A DNA stretch of 46,139 nt from Promethearchaeati archaeon (GTDB lineage Archaea; Asgardarchaeota; Heimdallarchaeia; Heimdallarchaeales; Heimdallarchaeaceae), in NCBI GenBank assembly GCA_013166775.1, contig JABLTJ010000029.1:1-46139 (forward strand). The letters are read 5' to 3'. The position numbers and the translations under genes are program-made. Position 1 is the stretch's first letter. Each line of letters begins with the position of its first letter. Positions 24,960-32,245 of the stretch are shown here, in pieces. Under the pieces are notes generated by a model. That model was not told the DNA's origin. It saw only the letters and a list, made by a program, of their open reading frames with translations, and ran no database searches.

Positions 24960-25770
24960 CTCTTCCTTTTTTTGGGATGGAAATATTCATAGATCCCTGC
25001 CGGTACCCTTCTAAATCTAATGCTATATAATCAAAACCTAAGTCCTTTAACTTATTAATAATTTTCTCTAATTTCCCTTTCTCAAAGAAATAATGCATAT
25101 CTTGCATTGAAACTTCAATTCTAGCAACATCTCCATGATCCCGAACTCGTAGATTAAAAACTGGAAATGTTGATTTGATAATACTCTCAGCTATATCAAT
25201 TCGATTTAATTTCTCTTCACTTAGCTTATTTCCATAAGGAATTCTTGTTGCTAAGCAGGTTGTAGCAGGTTTATCCTTAACTTCAAGATTAAGTTTTTTA
25301 GCTATTTTCTTTATCTCTTCTTTTGTGATTTTTAGTTTCAGATAAGGGCTTTGAATCCTTAATTCTTTTAGAGCTTCCAAACCTGGTCTGTAATCAGAAA
25401 GATCAGTAACATTAGAACCTTCAGCAATGAAATCATAATTGTATTTTTTAGTTTCTTCTATTATAGTCTGGAAAATTAACCTCTTACAATAATAGCATCT
25501 TCTTGGATCATTTTCTACTACTTCTGGATGTTCAAGTGGATTAACTCCAAATATCTCATATTTTATTTTTGTTCGAGCTAAATAATTCTCTGCATGTTTA
25601 ATTTCTGCTGCAGGTTGGAGTGTAGATTTAACAATAACAGGTAAAACCTTAGAAGCGCTTTGAAGAGCAATTTCTAGAAGGACTGTACTATCTAAACCTC
25701 CTGAGAAAGCAATTATTACTTTTTTATCTAGGAAATACTTCTCAAGTCTACTAATGATATCTTTGGGCAT
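24928..25770 (-). CDS. larE: LarE, ATP-dependent sulfur transferase for the nickel-pincer cofactor
   Basis: A PP-loop ATPase of 280 residues (SGGLDST, 23-29) that activates the cofactor precursor's carboxylates and adds sulfur. RRCYYCKRLIF (C92, C95), AEGSNVTDLSDYRPG and KPATTCLATRIPYG (C172) are LarE landmarks. C172 is the position of the sacrificial cysteine of the Lactobacillus enzyme. The C-x2-C plus that cysteine gives a three-cysteine set, as in LarE proteins that bind a [4Fe-4S] cluster and recycle sulfide, so this one may be catalytic rather than sacrificial (inference). The ATG at 25770 is preferred to a TTG at 25779: a TATA-like TTAATATC lies about 25 nt upstream. It is first in the lar operon. 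Confidence 0.92.
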   Translation of the reverse strand: MPKDIISRLEKYFLDKKVIIAFSGGLDSTVLLEIALQSASKVLPVIVKSTLQPAAEIKHAENYLARTKIKYEIFGVNPLEHPEVVENDPRRCYYCKRLIFQTIIEETKKYNYDFIAEGSNVTDLSDYRPGLEALKELRIQSPYLKLKITKEEIKKIAKKLNLEVKDKPATTCLATRIPYGNKLSEEKLNRIDIAESIIKSTFPVFNLRVRDHGDVARIEVSMQDMHYFFEKGKLEKIINKLKDLGFDYIALDLEGYRQGSMNISIPKKGRGEQTETSTTD

Positions 25771-25901
25771 ATCTTTCAAGCTTGAGATATTAAGGACATT
25801 TTTATCTTCTATGTTGTGACAAGAAAAATCCTAATTCAGAGAGAAATTTGTAATTGAAAAAAATAGATTAAGTGTAAAGTCTAAGTCTTCTTGGTTAAGA
25901 G

Positions 25902-26237
25902 ATGGAAAGCAATCTAATATTGACAAAGATTAAAACAGATTTATTGTTTCTCATTCTTTTAAGTTTCGTAGTAGTTTTTGCATATTTTGCAACTCGAAAT
26001 AAACATGCAATACTAAACTGGGGAATTGGAATTTTCAGTGTTATGACACTAGGCGTTGCTTTTAGTAGATTCCGTCAATCTGGTATTCAATTTAACCAAA
26101 AAGCTAGACTTACTACTTGTTCATCCTTAGATGATTTTGAGGATTGGATTGTTATGATTGTAATGATAATTTTTGTTCCATTGATTCCTTTGGATTTTAT
26201 AGTAAAATCAATCTCCTACATTACATCAAAATGGTGA
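25902..26237 (+). CDS. Small membrane protein of unknown function
   Basis: The protein has 111 residues. Hydrophobic segments are at about residues 15-31 (FLILLSFVVVFAYFA), 37-53 (ILNWGIGIFSVMTLGVA) and 82-104 (WIVMIVMIIFVPLIPLDFIV). Between them is a soluble loop with SRFRQSGIQFNQKARLTTCSSLDDFED. I recognise no family. It is divergent from larE and lies 108 nt before the serine recombinase, which has a strong promoter of its own. Confidence 0.55.
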   Translation: MESNLILTKIKTDLLFLILLSFVVVFAYFATRNKHAILNWGIGIFSVMTLGVAFSRFRQSGIQFNQKARLTTCSSLDDFEDWIVMIVMIIFVPLIPLDFIVKSISYITSKW

Positions 26238-26313
26238 CAAACTGAAAGAAAAAAAACTTTTCATTCTATCGACAAAAATAGATAGGCGCTGTATAATTCT
26301 CAAGTATTACGTG

Positions 26314-26345
26314 AGGTTATAAAAAGGAGGGACCTTCTAACAACT
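26314..26345 (+). promoter_or_regulatory. Strong TATA box for the serine recombinase
   Basis: TTATAAAAA (26316-26324) lies about 22-30 nt before the ATG at 26346, so the transcript is probably leaderless or nearly so. The GGAGGGACC between them lies too far from the ATG, across AT-rich sequence, to be the usual ribosome binding site. Confidence 0.55.
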
Positions 26346-27095
26346 ATGCATATTAATGTAGTAACATACATAAGAGTAAGTACTTCAGACCAAGAAAGTG
26401 GAAGAGATACGCAATCAGATGTTATAACAAAGAAAATCAATACTGTTGGTTATAGACACGTACTTAAACAATTCATAGACGAAGATGTATCGGGAGACAG
26501 TCATGTCGAAGAAAGACCAGGATTTAAAGAATTGCTAAACTTCATTGCAACTCATCTTAAAGAGCATCCAGAAAATCCTGTTAGAGAAGTATGGGTACAA
26601 ACAAGAGATAGGATTTCTAGAGTAGTTGATATGCTAGGATATGCATCTGTAGTTTTGAGAACATTAGGTGTTGAAATTAGAGCTACTGAAGAATCTGATG
26701 AAATGCTTGTAACTAGGATTTATGATCTTCTAGGTGAAGAAGAGCTAAAGAAGTATAGACAGAAGCGCATGTATGGAATAAAAAGAAGAATACAGGATCA
26801 AAAAATAATGTCTAGACCACCTTTGGGATATAAAATAATTGAAGGAAAGCTATTGATTGATGAAGAAATGCGACCAAAGCTTATTGAAATTTTTCAAATG
26901 TTTGAAGATAATGTGACTATGTCAACAATCAGTAACAAATTCGAAATCCCAAGGAGTACACTTGCTTATCTAAGAAAAAATCCAATTTACAGAACCGGAG
27001 AATACTACTGGAAAGGTAAAATGGTTTACAAAGTTGAACCTATTATCAAAGAAGGAGACATCGATATTAGAGATGAAGAGGATTTCTATAGTTAA
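26346..27095 (+). CDS. Compact serine recombinase (resolvase plus short recombinase domain)
   Basis: Residues 1-150 form a resolvase catalytic domain: VTYIRVSTSDQESGRDTQ with Arg10 and the nucleophile Ser12, 'DEDVSGDSHVEERPGFKELL', and TRDRISR, then the long helix GEEELKKYRQKRMYGIKRRI. Residues 155-240 resemble the recombinase domain (SRPPLGYKIIEGKLLIDEE, IFQMFEDNVTMSTISNKF, LRKNPIYRTGEYYWKG). At 249 residues it lacks the zinc ribbon and coiled coil of large serine integrases (450 or more residues). Catalytic residues are intact, so it could be active as an inverter, IS607-like transposase or site-specific resolvase. I see no partner TnpB, att-like direct repeats or other mobile genes nearby. 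It stands between ordinary chromosomal genes. Confidence 0.82.
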   Translation: MHINVVTYIRVSTSDQESGRDTQSDVITKKINTVGYRHVLKQFIDEDVSGDSHVEERPGFKELLNFIATHLKEHPENPVREVWVQTRDRISRVVDMLGYASVVLRTLGVEIRATEESDEMLVTRIYDLLGEEELKKYRQKRMYGIKRRIQDQKIMSRPPLGYKIIEGKLLIDEEMRPKLIEIFQMFEDNVTMSTISNKFEIPRSTLAYLRKNPIYRTGEYYWKGKMVYKVEPIIKEGDIDIRDEEDFYS

Positions 27096-27170
27096 ATCCT
27101 CGATCTCTTCCCTCAATCACTTTTGTTTAAATTTATTTTATTTAGATTTACAGATTTTATCTTATCAATG

Positions 27171-28382
27171 TTAAAACCAAACACCAATCCAACATGGAAC
27201 TGTTGGAAATATTAGGTTGTCTAACCATTCATCTGGAGTTTTTCCGCTTTCGAGTTCAGTTAAAGATTTGACAGATGCGACACCAACAATGATTTGAGAT
27301 AGCTGATTAATTGTGAGACCCAATATTTGCTCCTCATCAACATCTTCTTTAGAAATTTTTTGAGCATTGCATTTTCCTGCTTTGATTTTAAAATTCCACA
27401 ATCCTTCATTTTCTGGAATGAAACTATCTTTAATTTCAACTAAAAGACTCTTTTCAACATTTTTCTGAAAAATCATTTTTTCAATTATTTTCTTGAGATT
27501 AATTATTCTAATCATAGCTGGCCAATTTGCGATAGAGTGTATAGTATTGAATTCTTTAAGATAAATTAACATCTCTTCCTCATAAGGGAGAGTTATCTTT
27601 ATCTCACTGATATCACTTTCGAAATTTTTAAGGAATGACAAAATAGATTTCTTTGTCTCAATATCTTCATAAGCCCAATCTACTACTTGAATGTGATTTA
27701 CCCATTGTTTATCTTTAGGTTGTTCAAATTTGAATGAAATAAATCCAACTGGTTGATTTTCCTTCTCGAAAATAAAAATCTTGAATTTGGAAGTTTCTCC
27801 TCTAAGAAACCAAGCATCATGTTTACCAATGATCCTAGTGTTTTTGTTAAGAGCATAACTAGCTATTTTATTTAATGCAGCGTAATCTTCTTTTCCTTTA
27901 GATTCTCTAATTGTAATATTTTCATCCACTTTGATTTCCTTGATATTAGAAGGCTTTATCTTATAAAATACTGGTTTTTCAGCAATTTCGTAACCAAATT
28001 TTTGATAAAATTTATGATTAAAAGGCCACAGGGCAGATACTTCATAACCATCAGTATAACTTTTTTTCAGAATATCTAACATTAGTTTTTTCACACATCC
28101 CTTCTTTCTCTGAATTGGGTGTGTCATTACATTTGCGATTCCAGAACATTTGTATAGTTGATCTCGAATGAAAATCTGAAATTCATAAAAACCAGCAGCT
28201 GCAAGAAGAATATCTTCTTCAAATGTTCCTATGAAGTATAAATCTTTTAGATGATTGAGAAATTTAACATTATCTTCAGCTGAATCTTCATGAAAACATA
28301 ATTCAGCTAATTTAGCTGCTTGTTTTAAATCTTCTTTATCCTTTATTTCCTTAGTAATCATGATATCTTGATGGAATTTCAA
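27171..28382 (-). CDS. Eis-like N-acetyltransferase (double GNAT plus SCP2-like domain)
   Basis: A 403-residue protein of the Eis family: an N-terminal GNAT with VMTHPIQRKKGCVKKLM (the acetyl-CoA pyrophosphate loop, family 'v.p..RgrG....Lm'), ALWPFNHKFYQKFGYE (family 'aL.ps....Yg.fGy' with the catalytic Tyr), a second GNAT-like domain, and a C-terminal SCP2-like domain ending ...PCWIGVWF. In Eis the C-terminal Phe carboxylate acts as the general base, and this protein too ends in Phe. Bacterial Eis acetylates amines such as aminoglycosides or protein lysines; the archaeal substrate is unknown. The GNAT Gly-rich loop reads RKKGC, slightly degenerate. It is followed on neither side by related genes. 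Confidence 0.85.
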   Translation of the reverse strand: MKFHQDIMITKEIKDKEDLKQAAKLAELCFHEDSAEDNVKFLNHLKDLYFIGTFEEDILLAAAGFYEFQIFIRDQLYKCSGIANVMTHPIQRKKGCVKKLMLDILKKSYTDGYEVSALWPFNHKFYQKFGYEIAEKPVFYKIKPSNIKEIKVDENITIRESKGKEDYAALNKIASYALNKNTRIIGKHDAWFLRGETSKFKIFIFEKENQPVGFISFKFEQPKDKQWVNHIQVVDWAYEDIETKKSILSFLKNFESDISEIKITLPYEEEMLIYLKEFNTIHSIANWPAMIRIINLKKIIEKMIFQKNVEKSLLVEIKDSFIPENEGLWNFKIKAGKCNAQKISKEDVDEEQILGLTINQLSQIIVGVASVKSLTELESGKTPDEWLDNLIFPTVPCWIGVWF

Positions 28383-28448
28383 GGCTTTTTTATCAAGTTT
28401 ACTATTTTAGATAAATACAAGAATTACTTTGTTCTGAACTTGATTTTA

Positions 28449-28892
28449 CTATTTTATGAAATATCTTCCTGTAAATCGTTCATAGATTCCTGGGAGTTTA
28501 TTATTATCAAGCAAGTATAAAAGCCAAACATGTACTTCAGCTTCAATCTGAACCTCACTTCCTCCTCTGTCTCCTCCACTACCAAAACTTCTATGAAATG
28601 GTCCATAAGGTCCGATACCTGCCATGTAGGATGCTTCAGCTAAAGTAATTGCAGCAAGGTCTTTTAGATATATCTCGTCTGAAATACTAATAAGACACCT
28701 AATAAAAGATCTAACTAACCAAGTCACTTGTTCTGTAATTATATTTCCTACCATAGATTTCGCCATTGATTTCACCATTGATTTCATCATTCTTGACATA
28801 GGCATATTCATTTTGTAATTATCAAAGTTATACCTCTCTAAAGCAAAAGGTAAAAGTAAATCTTCTAGCTCCTTAATTTCTCGTTCACTCAT
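28449..28892 (-). CDS. Hypothetical protein with a Met/Ser/Lys-rich amphipathic segment
   Basis: A 147-residue protein with no family I recognise. An acidic N-terminus is followed by a methionine-rich stretch (MNMPMSRMMKSMVKSMAKSM) and a helix IITEQVTWLVRSFIRCLISI. The C-terminal half has GIGPYGPFHRSFGSGGDRGGSEVQIEA, glycine-rich, then WLLYLLDNNKLPGIYERFTGRYF. The Met-rich segment could bind a membrane surface, metal or nucleic acid; this is only suggested by composition. It lies 66 nt upstream of the Eis-like gene on the same strand and may be co-transcribed with it. Confidence 0.6.
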   Translation of the reverse strand: MSEREIKELEDLLLPFALERYNFDNYKMNMPMSRMMKSMVKSMAKSMVGNIITEQVTWLVRSFIRCLISISDEIYLKDLAAITLAEASYMAGIGPYGPFHRSFGSGGDRGGSEVQIEAEVHVWLLYLLDNNKLPGIYERFTGRYFIK

Positions 28893-29036
28893 ATGTGATT
28901 TATTTTCATTGATTATTTATATTTTATCCAGTGGACACTACTTTAAAATGAAGAGTAAAACAACAACAATATTAGAAGAATTATTGGCTTAAATAACTGA
29001 ACAAAGTTTTTAAAGAAGTTTAATAAAAATTCGACT

Positions 29037-29789
29037 ATGATAACAATTGATGTTGTTTGGGCAGCAGCTCTAGGTTATCTTCTTGGTTCTATTCCAATTG
29101 CTTGGATAGTTGTAAAATTATGGCTAAAAATCGATATACGTACTGTTGGTTCCAAGAATGTAGGTGGAAGAAACGTTATACGAGCTTTTCAAGCACAAGA
29201 AAAACCTAAGAAATTAGCTTATACTGTTGGTATTATAGAAGCTATTCTAGACATGTTAAAAGGATTCTTTGCAATGTGGCTAGCAGTATGGATTTCATAT
29301 ACTTTTAGTAATGGAGATATTTGGGTCGTTGCTTTTGCTGGACCAGCTGCAATACTTGGTCATAATTGGTGTATATGGCTTTGGGGTCCAGGCGGTAAAG
29401 GAGTTGCTTCGACACTAGGAACAATGATATTCTTTAATCCTATATTCCTTCCTCTTTGGCTAGTACTTTACTTTGTATTAGGATCTGCAATTATGTACAG
29501 TGCAATAACCTATCTTGTCAGTTTTGTAGTAATGGGTGTAATTTTCATTTTCTGGGGAACGAATATTTGGAAGTGGATTTCACCTGCGAATTCTTCTCCT
29601 CTAATAGATCTAAACGCTACACCAATTGTTGAGATATTTGGATGGGTAGCATTTGCAACCATGTTAGCTATAACATTGGTTGTACTTAGTCGTCAAGGAG
29701 AAAACTTCCAAAAGATTAAGACTGGCGAAGCAAAGAAAATGAAGCTTTGGAAAATATTCAAAGGAAAAGCAGATGAAGCTCTAAAGTAA
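29037..29789 (+). CDS. PlsY-like glycerol-phosphate acyltransferase family membrane protein
   Basis: A 250-residue protein with about six hydrophobic segments. Motif 1 reads LLGSIPIAWIVVKLW and TVGSKNVGGRNVIRAF, as in PlsY 'GSiPfg......DiR..GSGNiGatNvlR'. Motif 2 reads LGHNWCIWLWGPGGKGVAS, as in PlsY 'GH.fpvfl.fkGGKGvat'. In bacteria PlsY acylates sn-glycerol-3-phosphate using acyl phosphate. No PlsX or PlsC is in the window, and archaeal membranes use ether lipids, so the substrate may differ. ACP itself is not needed by PlsY. Motif 1 is altered (GSGNIGATN to GSKNVGGRN) but the Gly/Asn frame and the lysine-containing GGKG are kept. A TTTTTAAAG box lies about 25-30 nt before the ATG. Confidence 0.85.
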   Translation: MITIDVVWAAALGYLLGSIPIAWIVVKLWLKIDIRTVGSKNVGGRNVIRAFQAQEKPKKLAYTVGIIEAILDMLKGFFAMWLAVWISYTFSNGDIWVVAFAGPAAILGHNWCIWLWGPGGKGVASTLGTMIFFNPIFLPLWLVLYFVLGSAIMYSAITYLVSFVVMGVIFIFWGTNIWKWISPANSSPLIDLNATPIVEIFGWVAFATMLAITLVVLSRQGENFQKIKTGEAKKMKLWKIFKGKADEALK

Positions 29790-29864
29790 CATTTGTTGTT
29801 TCTTACCTTTTTCTTTCTTTTTTCACAAATTATTTAATGTATCAAAGAATAATGAAATTAACAA

Positions 29865-30266
29865 ATGTCCTTTCCAGAAGAAGATTTTTTTGAATTCATA
29901 GATACATTGCAGAGTGAAAAAAATTCTGTTATTATAGTTGAAGGTATCAATGATAGGAAAGCTCTGGAGTTCTGGGATATTGAAATTCCAATTGAAATTT
30001 TACGTCATCCATGGTTTGAATTTATTGAAAATGTCATGGAGAAATATTCCAAAGATACTCAGATTATTCTATTACTTGATTCTGATCCTCAAGGAAGGAA
30101 ATATCATAAAAAGCTCAAAAATGAATTTAGGAAATATAGTTTCAAAGTTAATTCTGGGTACTGGTTGAAAATACAACGTTATCATATCACTTGTATAGAA
30201 GGATTAACTAGTCAGCAATTTCAAGAACTTAGACTAAGGTATCTTAATCTCAAAGTTGAGGATTGA
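29865..30266 (+). CDS. Small archaeal Toprim-domain protein
   Basis: A 133-residue protein made mainly of one Toprim domain: SVIIVEGINDRKAL with the catalytic Glu26, and ILLLDSDPQGRKYHKKLKNEF with the metal-binding Asp72 and Asp74 (DxD). This resembles archaeal Toprim proteins of the UPF0292 type and the RNase M5 group. The role is metal-dependent nucleotidyl transfer or nuclease activity on RNA or DNA, possibly rRNA maturation; the substrate is not known. It ends head-on against the next gene with no base between stop codons. Confidence 0.85.
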   Translation: MSFPEEDFFEFIDTLQSEKNSVIIVEGINDRKALEFWDIEIPIEILRHPWFEFIENVMEKYSKDTQIILLLDSDPQGRKYHKKLKNEFRKYSFKVNSGYWLKIQRYHITCIEGLTSQQFQELRLRYLNLKVED

Positions 30267-30275
30267 TTAATCAAT
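30262..30275. repeat. 14-bp palindrome holding both convergent stop codons
   Basis: ATTGATTAATCAAT is its own reverse complement. The plus-strand Toprim gene stops at its TGA (30264-30266) and the minus-strand aminotransferase stops at its TAA (30269-30267), so the two reading frames abut within it. No T-tract follows in either direction, so transcripts must run into each other's antisense. Confidence 0.6.
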
Positions 30276-31565
30276 TGAATATAGGATATCTGTAGTCTTT
30301 TCGATGTCTTCATCTCTTATTGAACAAAATGCTACTCTGATGCCATTTAATCCATTACTCCGGTTTTCAAATGGAACTGTGCCAAGTCCTTTATCCAACA
30401 ATTTCTTGCTGACTTCAGTAGCTGATTTGTTGTTCTTTAGAAGGAAATAACTGAAGAATCCAGAATTATATTCAATAGGAAAAAGTAGTTTGGTTTCCTT
30501 TTCATCTGCTATTCTTTTCATGTTCTTGTATCTATTTGAGAGAATATTGTGAACTATTTTTCTTTCTTGTTGAATTTTAGTTTGTTTGCCATTATCTTCA
30601 AGAACATTAATTATAGCTTCTTGAATTCCACGAGGTGAATTAGATACTGATGATCTAGTTATTTTTGCTAGTACCTCTCTTATAGATGTCTTTTCTTCTT
30701 CATCGATTTCATATCCAAAACCTAATGTTACTGCTCCTAATCTTGCACCATAGGCACAATAACGTTTTGAAGCACCATCCATTTTAACTACAATTACATT
30801 CTCATTCAATCCAACTAAGTGTGGGAAAAGAGAATAATTGATGACATCAGATTCATACACGTATCCTTCATAAGCATCATCAAGCAAAATGATGGTTGGT
30901 GTTGTCACCTCTGAAAGAGATTCCTGAAGAATTTTAACTTGTTCAAAAGAAGGACTTATTCCTGAAGGATTATTTGGGAAATTCAGATAAATACCAAATT
31001 TCTTACCATTATTATCCAATATCTTAATTTTTTCTGCTAAATCTAAGAAACTCAATTGCCCTTCCCCATCTAGCAATTCATAATTTACTTCTTTTAAACG
31101 TTGATTCTTTAGAAGAACATTATCTATGTTTCCCCATCTGGAATTGGGGATTAATAATGAATCATCTCTATCAAGAAAGGCTTCTCCTGCTAAAGATAAT
31201 CCACCAGTTAAACCACATGAAGTTAGTGGTAAGGTTGATAATCTGTCTGTTCTTTCAACGCGATCAGCTGGGAAACTGGCTAGAGTATCTTCTTTCCAAA
31301 GCTTAGCAAATTTAGGCATTCCTCTTATATTAGCGTAAGCGAAAATCTGATCTCCAGACAATTTTCCAAATTCCTCCAATAGGGTTGGAAAAATCAGAAG
31401 AGAACCATCATTATTTCGAGCAGTACCTACAGTTGCATTAATGAAGTTTGGTAAATCCTTTGCCTTCTCTTTGGACTTATTATCCCATCCCTTGGTCCCT
31501 CCGGAAAGATCTATTCTCTCATCTAAATAGAGACTTTTTTTAGAAAGATTTTCATGACTTCTCAT
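30267..31565 (-). CDS. PLP class I/II aminotransferase (aromatic/aspartate-type)
   Basis: A fold-type I aminotransferase of 432 residues. SCGLTGGLSLAGEAFL is the PLP phosphate-binding loop region, YLNFPNNPSG matches the 'NPNNPTG' motif, and ILLDDAYEGYVY has the ring-binding Asp and Tyr. VVKMDGASKRYCAYGARLG carries the Schiff-base lysine (SKRY), and GIRVAFCS the carboxylate-binding arginine. The gene resembles aromatic or branched-chain aminotransferases of bacteria and archaea more than AspC, but I cannot name the substrate. It is 53 nt away from the DinB-like gene on the same strand. Confidence 0.88.
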   Translation of the reverse strand: MRSHENLSKKSLYLDERIDLSGGTKGWDNKSKEKAKDLPNFINATVGTARNNDGSLLIFPTLLEEFGKLSGDQIFAYANIRGMPKFAKLWKEDTLASFPADRVERTDRLSTLPLTSCGLTGGLSLAGEAFLDRDDSLLIPNSRWGNIDNVLLKNQRLKEVNYELLDGEGQLSFLDLAEKIKILDNNGKKFGIYLNFPNNPSGISPSFEQVKILQESLSEVTTPTIILLDDAYEGYVYESDVINYSLFPHLVGLNENVIVVKMDGASKRYCAYGARLGAVTLGFGYEIDEEEKTSIREVLAKITRSSVSNSPRGIQEAIINVLEDNGKQTKIQQERKIVHNILSNRYKNMKRIADEKETKLLFPIEYNSGFFSYFLLKNNKSATEVSKKLLDKGLGTVPFENRSNGLNGIRVAFCSIRDEDIEKTTDILYSID

Positions 31566-31618
31566 AATTGAGAATAGGCACTATATCGAGCTTTTAAACA
31601 TTGAGAAATGTACCAAGA

Positions 31619-32146
31619 TTAGTATTGTTTACATCCACATCTGTCTTCAGAGAAGTAATCATCAATTACTTTCGCATGACCTCCCTCATGACCATGTTCA
31701 TCGCCCTTATATCGATAGCTAAAAAGAGATTTAACTGATACAGGATCACCATTAGACCAAAGATAATCTGTAGTATAGCTGAGCTCTTTTTCCGACAATG
31801 AATCTATCTTACTTAGAAGTTCTTTAAATGATTCTTGCCATTCCTCTATTACTTCTTCAAGAGAATAAGAACGCTTAATTGTTATTTTCAAGATATTGAA
31901 ATCAGCTTCTAATTGCTTTATCTTCCTTTGATCTTCAATAAACCAGGGTTTTTCGTTTTTCAAAAGCAAATCAAAAGATTTTATCAGCTCTTTATTCCAT
32001 GATGTTACATGCACTAGAATGTCTTTTACATTCCAATTCCCTTGAATTCTTAGATTCAACATTTCTTCTTTGTGCAATGATTCTACAACAAATTCCATCT
32101 TATCATGATCTTCTGAGAGAAAATCTAGTATCTGCTGTTTTGTCAT
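31619..32146 (-). CDS. DinB/ClbS-like four-helix-bundle protein
   Basis: The 175-residue protein matches the DinB superfamily near DUF1706/ClbS-DfsB. Its markers are the N-terminal TKQQILDFLSEDHDKM, GNWNVKDILVHVTSWNKE (family 'g.Wsvkdil.Hi..W..'), and the C-terminal HGHEGGHAKVIDDYF with several histidines that, with the His of the 'HV' motif, suit a divalent-metal site. The family covers metal-dependent thiol transferases and the colibactin self-resistance hydrolase ClbS. The function here is unknown. The protein ends in CGCKQY, a possible extra cysteine ligand pair. Confidence 0.75.
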   Translation of the reverse strand: MTKQQILDFLSEDHDKMEFVVESLHKEEMLNLRIQGNWNVKDILVHVTSWNKELIKSFDLLLKNEKPWFIEDQRKIKQLEADFNILKITIKRSYSLEEVIEEWQESFKELLSKIDSLSEKELSYTTDYLWSNGDPVSVKSLFSYRYKGDEHGHEGGHAKVIDDYFSEDRCGCKQY

Positions 32147-32245
32147 TAAAGGATGTATCTACCTTAGTTTTAATAGTTTTCTGGAATAACAGAAAAATAA
32201 AGATTTATTAGCAGATGGTTTTAGAAAGAGGTGTGAGGAATCCAA

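Noticed and set aside
26346..27095. Prophage or integrative element
   Set aside because: Only one recombinase gene is present; flanking genes are ordinary and no structural, replication or att features are seen.
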